The translations under genes were made by a program, and so were the position numbers. The notes under the pieces were generated by a model. The model saw nothing but the letters and a program-made list of their open reading frames with translations. It ran no database searches and was not told where the DNA came from. A DNA stretch of 13,345 bases from JAVMKJ01 sp031732875 (GTDB taxonomy: Bacteria; Pseudomonadota; Gammaproteobacteria; Competibacterales; Competibacteraceae): the NCBI GenBank assembly GCA_031732875.1, contig JAVMKL010000283.1, positions 1-13,345 of the forward strand, given 5' to 3'. Below, piece after piece: positions 7,182 through 11,939 of this stretch (position 1 is the stretch's first letter; each line of letters opens with the position of its first letter).

Positions 7182-7604
7182 TGGAACTCTCCTGATCGAT
7201 TAGGACGGCATAAAGCAATACTGCGAACGTGATCGATCTCCTCAATCAGCCAGGGCTCGAGGCCACAAAAATGAACGAGGAACCTGCTGAGGTACCGAGA
7301 GATCGAAACGGGAAACGGGAATTCACGGCTAGGTTCTCCTGGATCGTCGCCGGGCGGGCGCAAGCGATTTGCCTCTCGTTAATTTCATAAGCAAGTCATC
7401 ATGCGGGCGTGACACAAAAATTCGTATCCGTTTGGTCCCCCTTTCGATTTGTCTCTCGTCAATTTCATATAGGGAACCACCAAGGCGGATGTGACACGGG
7501 TTTCTAAAAGAAAATTTCCTTTGGTGGATGGCGTTCTCGCCGTCACAACCCGGTGGGGCCAGGAATAAGTAGAGAGATAACCCTTCCACTGAGGAGACCT
7601 TCCG
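7182..7604. other. Divergent intergenic region with direct repeats
   Basis: This stretch separates the minus-strand exported-protein gene (start 7181) from the plus-strand peptide gene (start 7605), so it should carry two divergent promoters. I could not assign -35/-10 boxes with confidence. Two short minus-strand open frames cross it (7178-7363 and 7329-7787) but lack convincing starts and known motifs. Its clearest content is the imperfect direct-repeat pair listed separately. Confidence 0.4.
7365..7497. repeat. Imperfect direct-repeat pair, about 50 bp each, 80 bp apart
   Basis: Copy 1 is 7365-7415 and copy 2 is 7445-7497. Both begin with CGATTTGYCTCTCGTYAATT followed by TCATA, then diverge with a 2-base length difference, and both end in GTGACAC. 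The left halves differ by only two transitions over about 25 bases. Possible roles are operators for the downstream peptide/ThiF cluster or relics of a duplicated coding segment: on the minus strand both copies contain a similar MKLTR-coding stretch. Confidence 0.6.
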
Positions 7605-7793
7605 ATGCGTGCGACAACCCTGATGCTGGAACATCTGCCAGATTCCGCCGCTCCCAAGGCGGAGCAAACGATGCTGAACCGCCTGTGGCGAGAGGCCGAG
7701 CAGCGCGTTGCGGAGACCCAGGCGCCTCAACCCCCCGTTTCCGCTAAAGCCGCGGAACCGGCCGTCAGCCGTGTTCGCTTTAACCATGACTAG
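7605..7793 (+). CDS. Small peptide gene preceding the ThiF-like cluster
   Basis: A 62-residue peptide starting at ATG 7605 with GAGGAG about 8 bases upstream, a strong ribosome binding site. Residues 19-37 (AEQTMLNRLWREAEQRVAE) would form an amphipathic helix. The C-terminal part is rich in Pro and Ala, and the peptide ends VRFNHD. There is no cysteine, no terminal Gly-Gly, no signal peptide and no membrane segment. I do not recognise it. Its position as first gene before an E1-like adenylyltransferase makes a substrate or precursor-peptide role conceivable, but a small regulatory or structural protein is equally possible. The antisense frame (7329-7787, minus) is longer but lacks a comparable start site. 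Confidence 0.55.
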   Translation: MRATTLMLEHLPDSAAPKAEQTMLNRLWREAEQRVAETQAPQPPVSAKAAEPAVSRVRFNHD

Positions 7794-7883
7794 CCTGATG
7801 TCGTTCCCGGCGTGACAGTGGGGTACGGGCTAACGGTCGCGTTCGGGTTTTGTTGCTGAGGGTTCAGTTTGCCGAGGTGCTTT

Positions 7884-8276
7884 ATGAATACACTGGTTTG
7901 TCCGCTGAGCATGTTTCGTCTCGCGTTATTTGGGTTGGCCGGTCATCCCGACGAGGCGCTGTATCTGACGGTCGGCCGCCGGCTATCGCCCCCGGCTCGG
8001 GAATGGCTGGGGCGGGAACTGCGGCACCGTCCGCCCCCGGAGCCCTTTTTCACCCTGCGGCGGCGGGCGGGCGGGGAGGAACCGTTTTCCCTGTCCGCCC
8101 TGCTCGCCGCAGCCCCGCCCGCCCAGCAGGGTTGGTTGTGGATCGGCGCCGGGGCGGGGCGGGATTCGCTCTGGGGGCGGGTGCGGCTGGAGCAGACCAC
8201 GGCGCCGCTCCACCAGGTGTGGCTGGTCGGGGCCGGGATGCATTGCTTGCCGGTGCTGGATGCCGGGCTGGAGTGA
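7884..8276 (+). CDS. Protein of unknown family between peptide and ThiF-like genes
   Basis: A 130-residue protein. The start ATG 7884 is chosen because GAGG lies 6 bases upstream; an in-frame TTG at 7869 is a weaker alternative. The sequence is rich in Arg, Pro, Ala and Gly. The middle has a basic and proline-rich stretch (about residues 45-62). Two hydrophobic beta-like segments follow, GWLWIGAGAG and LHQVWLVGAG, then MHCLP near the C-terminus; the cysteine there is one of two in the protein (the other is Cys6). No catalytic motif, JAB/MPN metal site or E2 active-site signature was found. It ends 5 bases before the ThiF-like gene and is surely in the same operon, so it may be a partner or adaptor of that enzyme. 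Confidence 0.6.
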   Translation: MNTLVCPLSMFRLALFGLAGHPDEALYLTVGRRLSPPAREWLGRELRHRPPPEPFFTLRRRAGGEEPFSLSALLAAAPPAQQGWLWIGAGAGRDSLWGRVRLEQTTAPLHQVWLVGAGMHCLPVLDAGLE

Positions 8277-8281
8277 GGGCG

Positions 8282-9169
8282 ATGGCCGACCCCTATCCGC
8301 GCTTATCTGTCATCCGGCCCGCGATGGCCGGCCCGGAGCGCTGGTCGCGCAGTCACGGGGCGTTGGGAGGAACGGCGGTCTGGGAGCGGTTGGTCGCCCT
8401 GCCCACGGCGGTGGTGGGGTGCGGCCGCGGCGGTTCCCTGGCGGCGGGCGCCCTGGCGCGGCTGGGGCTACGCGATCTGACGCTGATCGATCCCGACACC
8501 ATCGAACCCCACAACCTGGGGGAAATGGCGATCGTCCACGATGCCGACGTCGGGCGGGCGAAGGCGGAGGCGCTGGCCTGGCGCTTGCGCGATCAGCTGC
8601 AGGGCTGGCCGGCGCGGTATCGGGCGGTGACCGCGCCGGTGCGGCAGCCGGCGGCGCTGGCGGCGCTGCGGCGCTGTCGGGTGGTGGTGTGCTGGGCCGA
8701 TCGGGACGCGGCCCGGCTGGCGGTGGGCCTGGTCGCGGCGCTGTATCACCAGGTGCTGCTGGACATCGGCGTCGGGATCGAGGCCGGGCCGGGGGGCGAC
8801 CGGCGGATGGGCGCGGATATCCGGCTCGTCGTGCCCGGCGACGGTTGCCTGCTGTGCCGGGGCAACCTGCGCGATTATCCGGAGGCGCTGCGGCGCCTGG
8901 GCGAACCCCGGGCGGAGCCGGCGGCTTCCGGGCCGGAGCAGCGCGCCGGTTCGTTGCACAGTCTGAATCAGATCGCGGTCGGCCTCGGCCTGCGCCTGCT
9001 GGAGGATCTGGTGGCCGAGCGGGTCGGGGGTTCGACCTGGGCGCGGCTGGAGTTCGACGCGGCGGGACGATTGACGGTGAGTTATCCCCCGTTCGGATCG
9101 CCGGAGGGGGGGTGCGCGCTCTGCGCCCGGGCGGGGATGGGCGATGCGGGGTTGGCCTGGCGGACCTGA
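8282..9169 (+). CDS. ThiF/E1-like adenylyltransferase
   Basis: A 295-residue E1-type enzyme; such proteins adenylate the C-terminus of a small protein or peptide with ATP. The nucleotide-binding loop VVGCGRGGS is at residues 44-52, followed by strand LTLIDPDTIEPHNL (66-79) with the ribose-binding acidic residue Asp70, and DVGRAKAEAL at 89-98. Two CxxC pairs, Cys189/192 and Cys278/281, form the usual structural zinc site. The NLxRQ motif of MoeB and ThiF is replaced by NLGEMA, so the arginine that normally contacts ATP there is missing. No separate catalytic cysteine is obvious. The N-terminus is too short for a fused peptide-recognition domain. Start ATG 8282 lies 5 bases after the preceding gene, with GGAG about 8 bases upstream. 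The substrate is unknown. Confidence 0.85.
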   Translation: MADPYPRLSVIRPAMAGPERWSRSHGALGGTAVWERLVALPTAVVGCGRGGSLAAGALARLGLRDLTLIDPDTIEPHNLGEMAIVHDADVGRAKAEALAWRLRDQLQGWPARYRAVTAPVRQPAALAALRRCRVVVCWADRDAARLAVGLVAALYHQVLLDIGVGIEAGPGGDRRMGADIRLVVPGDGCLLCRGNLRDYPEALRRLGEPRAEPAASGPEQRAGSLHSLNQIAVGLGLRLLEDLVAERVGGSTWARLEFDAAGRLTVSYPPFGSPEGGCALCARAGMGDAGLAWRT

Positions 9170-9191
9170 GGGGCCGCCTTTTCCCCTCTGC

Positions 9192-9248
9192 TTTAGGGGG
9201 TCAATTTCCAATGTCGCTAAACGGTCAATTTATGATGTCGCCTGACAC
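9192..9248 (-). mobile_element. Solo end of an IS21-like insertion sequence
   Basis: Two tandem 24-bp copies (9199-9222 and 9223-9246) share the pattern GGTCAATTT-N3-ATGTCGC-N3-AC. Read on the minus strand, the stretch begins TGTCAGGCGACATC and repeats AAATTGACC blocks, which fits the multi-copy terminal repeats and 5'-TG ends of IS21-family elements as I remember them. No istA or istB gene is present, so this is a remnant. The element's interior should lie toward lower coordinates, but only about 60 bases remain before the ThiF-like gene. Confidence 0.5.
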
Positions 9249-9571
9249 CATCGGCTCGCTGGAGATACCCTTACGACCGGCCGACCGCCGGCCACCAACA
9301 TCAGCCGGTTCGGAACCGGGCCGGCCCATCGCGCCGATCACTTCCATGACCTTTGTCTCCGAGCCGGCCACGGCGTCGCGCTTTGCCGTGGTGGCGTCGA
9401 TCGCCTGGATGGCAGTTCCCGCCGATTCGCTCGTTTGAGTAAGGCCAAGAACGATCGCGTGCGATTCGCTGCGCCCCGCCGCTGTCGAATGATGATTTCT
9501 CGAAAATAATTCTTGAAATCTATTCTCGTTTGGATACCATTTCAACGAGTTTCAATAATCAGAGGTGCGCC
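9249..9571. other. Intergenic region upstream of the toxin-antitoxin genes
   Basis: No gene is firmly supported. It includes a perfect inverted repeat, CCGGTTC-G-GAACCGG (9305-9319), inside a run of other GC-rich symmetries (9276-9327). A minus-strand open frame (9225-9545) continues into the IS-like end and could be the relic of an interrupted gene. The last 80 bases are AT-rich and probably hold the promoter of the downstream operon. Confidence 0.4.
9513..9540 (+). promoter_or_regulatory. Possible sigma-70 promoter of the mntA-hepT operon
   Basis: TTGAAA (9513-9518) and TACCAT (9535-9540) are separated by 16 bases in a locally AT-rich stretch, 31 bases upstream of the likely antitoxin start. 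The -35 box is good and the -10 box poor, so this is a tentative call. Confidence 0.3.
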
Positions 9572-9862
9572 TTGAGACCATCCGTTGCGCTCGATCTCAA
9601 ACGAGCCGCCGTCCGCGAAGCGGCGAGCCGCTTCCGTACGGCGAACCCGCGCGCGTTCGGCTCGGTGCTGCACGGCACCGACCGGGATGGCAGCGACCTC
9701 GACTTGTTGGTCGATGCGCTGCCTGGCGCGACACTGTTCGACCTAGGCGGTCTGCAAGACGAGCTGGAAACGCTGCTCGGCGTCCCTGTCGATTTGCTCA
9801 CCCCGGCTGATCTGCCGCCTAAATTCCGGGCCAAGGTGCTCGCGGAGGCGCGGCCGATATGA
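9572..9862 (+). CDS. mntA: MntA-like nucleotidyltransferase antitoxin
   Basis: A 96-residue minimal nucleotidyltransferase. The signature GSX10DXD is complete: Gly30-Ser31, then Asp42 and Asp44 in GSDLDLLVD. In the characterised HepT/MntA systems this protein neutralises the HEPN toxin by adding AMP groups to a tyrosine next to its active site. The start is taken as TTG 9572 because GAGGTG lies just upstream; a TTG at 9530 would add 14 residues without homology. The stop overlaps the toxin's ATG (ATGA), giving coupled translation. The length and gene order (antitoxin first, toxin second) are normal for this family. Family assignment is secure; activity is inferred. Confidence 0.88.
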   Translation: MRPSVALDLKRAAVREAASRFRTANPRAFGSVLHGTDRDGSDLDLLVDALPGATLFDLGGLQDELETLLGVPVDLLTPADLPPKFRAKVLAEARPI

Positions 9863-10251
9863 GCGAGAACCGCCTGTCCGATTACCTCGACCACATGCGG
9901 CAGGCCGCCACCGATGCGTGCAGTTTCGTGGAAGGGCGGGCCAAGGACGACTTCCTTGGCGACAAGCGCACCCAGCAGGCCGTCATCATGAGCCTCATCA
10001 TCATCGGCGAGGCCGCCACGAAGGTGATGGACGGCTTCGCCGAGTTCGCCCAAATGCACCCCGAGGTGCCATGGCGCGGCATGCGCGGCATGCGCAACCG
10101 CATCGCCCACGGTTACTTCGACATCAACCTCGATGTGGTGTGGGACACCGTACGGGCCGCACTCCCGGTGCTGCTGAAACAACTGCCTGCTGTCTGTCGT
10201 GAGGCCAGCGAAACAGACAACGATGACCGAACGAGAGACCAGCCATGTTGA
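9859..10251 (+). CDS. hepT: HepT-like HEPN ribonuclease toxin
   Basis: A 130-residue all-helical HEPN protein (DUF86/HepT type). The active-site motif RX4HXY is present as Arg79-N-R-I-A-His84-G-Tyr86; in studied homologues the Arg and His cut RNA and the Tyr is AMPylated by the partner MntA. The phrase IGEAATKV near 49-56 is also typical of the family. The start ATG 9859 overlaps the antitoxin stop. The C-terminal tail (about 115-130) is polar and unlike the rest; it overlaps the recombinase start by 7 bases and may have been extended when the recombinase was joined. The pair may work as a toxin-antitoxin or anti-phage abortive system; its presence beside a recombinase fits a role in stabilising a mobile segment. 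Confidence 0.88.
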   Translation: MSENRLSDYLDHMRQAATDACSFVEGRAKDDFLGDKRTQQAVIMSLIIIGEAATKVMDGFAEFAQMHPEVPWRGMRGMRNRIAHGYFDINLDVVWDTVRAALPVLLKQLPAVCREASETDNDDRTRDQPC

Positions 10252-10802
10252 TCGGTTATGCGCGCGCTTCGACGCGGGACCAAAACCTGGCGCTACAGCG
10301 GGAAGCCCTGACCGAGGCTGGGTGCCGGAAGGTCTTTGAGGACCAGGTAGGCGGTAAGCGGGCCAACCGTCCCGGCTTGGCCAAGGCCCTCGAAATGTTG
10401 CGCGAGGGGGACACCCTGGTGGTCTGGAAGCTCGACCGGCTCGGCCGCGGCGTCAAGCAATTGGTCGATCTGGTCGACGAGCTACACCAGAAAGGCGTGC
10501 AGTTCAAGAGTCTCACCGACGCCATCGACACCGGCACGTCGTCGGGGCGGTTCTTCTTCCACGTCATGGCGAGCCTCGCCGAGATGGAGCGCGAGCTGAC
10601 CGTCGAGCGCACCCGTGCCGGGCTGGAAGTCGCCCGGCGGCTCGGCCGCAAGGGCGGGCGCAAGCCCAAGATGACCGAGAGCAAGATCGAGTCGGCCAGG
10701 ACGCTGCTGGCCAGCGGTGTTCCGCCCAAGGACGTGGCCAAGAACCTCGGCGTGTCCATTCCCACGCTGTACCGCTGGCTGCCAGCCTCCGCGCAGGCGT
10801 AG
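10245..10802 (+). CDS. Serine recombinase (resolvase/invertase family)
   Basis: A 185-residue small serine recombinase, the usual length of Tn3-type resolvases and DNA invertases. The N-terminal catalytic domain has GYARASTRDQN with nucleophile Ser9 and Arg7, and WKLDRLGRG with Arg65 and Arg68. A long helix at about 108-132 would mediate dimerisation. GRKGGRK marks the arm to the DNA, and a helix-turn-helix lies at about 155-178 (ASGVPPKDVAKNLGVSIPTL). The start ATG 10245 overlaps the end of the toxin gene by 7 bases, so all three genes likely form one transcript. No transposase (tnpA) or recognisable res site lies in the window. It may resolve multimers of a plasmid or transposon from which this segment came. 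Confidence 0.9.
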   Translation: MLIGYARASTRDQNLALQREALTEAGCRKVFEDQVGGKRANRPGLAKALEMLREGDTLVVWKLDRLGRGVKQLVDLVDELHQKGVQFKSLTDAIDTGTSSGRFFFHVMASLAEMERELTVERTRAGLEVARRLGRKGGRKPKMTESKIESARTLLASGVPPKDVAKNLGVSIPTLYRWLPASAQA

Positions 10803-11024
10803 CCTCCACATTTGAAAGAGGATCGAACTCATCAATTGGCGCGAAGGACTGCGGCAGCCTGGTGTCACGGCGGCTCTCGGCGCCGCACTGCTGGCATGGT
10901 TCGCCTTCCAGGAGAACTTTGACCGCTCGCCTACGGCGTGAGTCTCGCCTCGTTCGTCGTCGGCCTGCGCCACTCGTGCGAGGTTGACCTGGCCGACATG
11001 AGGGGCCGCCGTTCGGGGGAGAGA
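10803..11024. other. Intergenic stretch at the right border of the island
   Basis: No complete gene is seen. A plus-strand frame from 10816 to the TGA at 10936-10938 encodes a short hydrophobic segment (TAALGAALLAWFAF) and ends FDRSPTA, but it has no standard start codon; it could be a gene remnant. Near the right side, TGAGGGGCCGCC (10999-11010) repeats a sequence found at 9167-9178 on the other side of the island. Confidence 0.35.
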
Positions 11025-11822
11025 TTTCTCACCCTGCTCGATGCCCTTCTCCAAGCCCCGCTGCTCGTGCTGCAGCGCCCACGTCTCAAACCGATCGGCC
11101 AGTATCATCTTCAACTCCTGCAAGTCACGCACCTTCGGCAGCACCAGGCGGTTTTGGCTGTGTCGCATCACCATCGCCCGGATCCAGAGCGCGAAAATCC
11201 GCTTGAGTTCGGGGTTGCCCTCCAGCCAGCCGTTCACTTGGTCGATCAGCGCCATCAGCGACGCCTCGTTTTCCGGGCGTTCAAAGCGGATGGCCGCCGC
11301 CACCAGGTTCTTCATCTTCGCCAGTTCGGCGACGTCGTACCGGTTCTCGTCGATCAGCAGGTACGCCATCCGCGGCAGGTACTTGGCCAACAGCCCCGGC
11401 ACCTGGGGGATCAGGTCGGCGATGTCCGTCTTCGCCGTCCACTTGCCGTCGCCGTTGTACAGCACGATGGGCAGCACCGGCGGCAGGCGCCGCTCCGGCA
11501 AGACCTGCTTCTGCTGGATCAGGTCTTGATACAGGAGACCGATATAGGTCATGACCCGCACCGCCATCCAGGCATCGACCGTGCTCTGGAACTCGATCAG
11601 GATATACAGGTACACCCATTCCCCGCCCGCTCGCACTCGCCACGCGACGTCGTCGGCCCGGTCGCGCGGGTCGTCGGTGACGTAGCTGCCCGACACCCGC
11701 TCCAGCGTGCGGTAGTCCAGGCCGTGCAGCCAATCGTCCGGGACGAAGCCCAGAATCAGATCCCGCACTACTTCCGGGGCGGCAAACAGCGTCTTGTACG
11801 AGGCGTCGTCGTCGTGGCTCAT
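11025..11822 (-). pseudogene. Rpn-family recombination-promoting nuclease, C-terminus lost
   Basis: Start ATG 11822; about 266 residues resemble Rpn/YhgA-type nucleases of the PD-(D/E)XK superfamily, which nick DNA and promote RecA-independent recombination in E. coli. The N-terminus (SYKTLFAAPEVVRDLILGF) and the catalytic region are typical: Asp57/58 in RADDVAWRV, then YILIEFQS with Glu77 and Gln79. The helical part ends GLEKGIEQGEK at residue 266. After that the frame stays open to 10482, but the next 180 residues are only antisense of the recombinase and intergenic DNA, and the usual C-terminal helices are missing. I conclude the gene was cut by the neighbouring island. The ribosome binding site is weak. 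The catalytic core is intact, so a fused product could still be active. Confidence 0.7.
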
Positions 11823-11939
11823 CGTCCACAGTGTAGTCCGTTGCGGGGAGCGCATCCAACCGCGTCGGTACCGCTTCCCGCGCCCGGCCGAGAGCGCCAT
11901 CGGTCGAGAGCGGGCTGGAATCGGCATCGAGCCATCGCC

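Noticed and set aside
7329..7787. Minus-strand 152-codon frame over the direct repeats and the peptide gene
   Set aside because: No convincing start site or known motif, and the opposite-strand peptide gene has a strong ribosome binding site; a decayed gene cannot be fully excluded.
8260..9438. Plus-strand 392-codon frame across the ThiF-like gene
   Set aside because: Gly/Arg/Ala-rich shadow of the ThiF-like gene in a shifted frame; the motif-bearing frame is 8282-9169.
9225..9545. Minus-strand 106-codon frame
   Set aside because: It ends inside the IS-like terminal repeats and begins in the AT-rich promoter region of the toxin-antitoxin operon; at best a gene relic.
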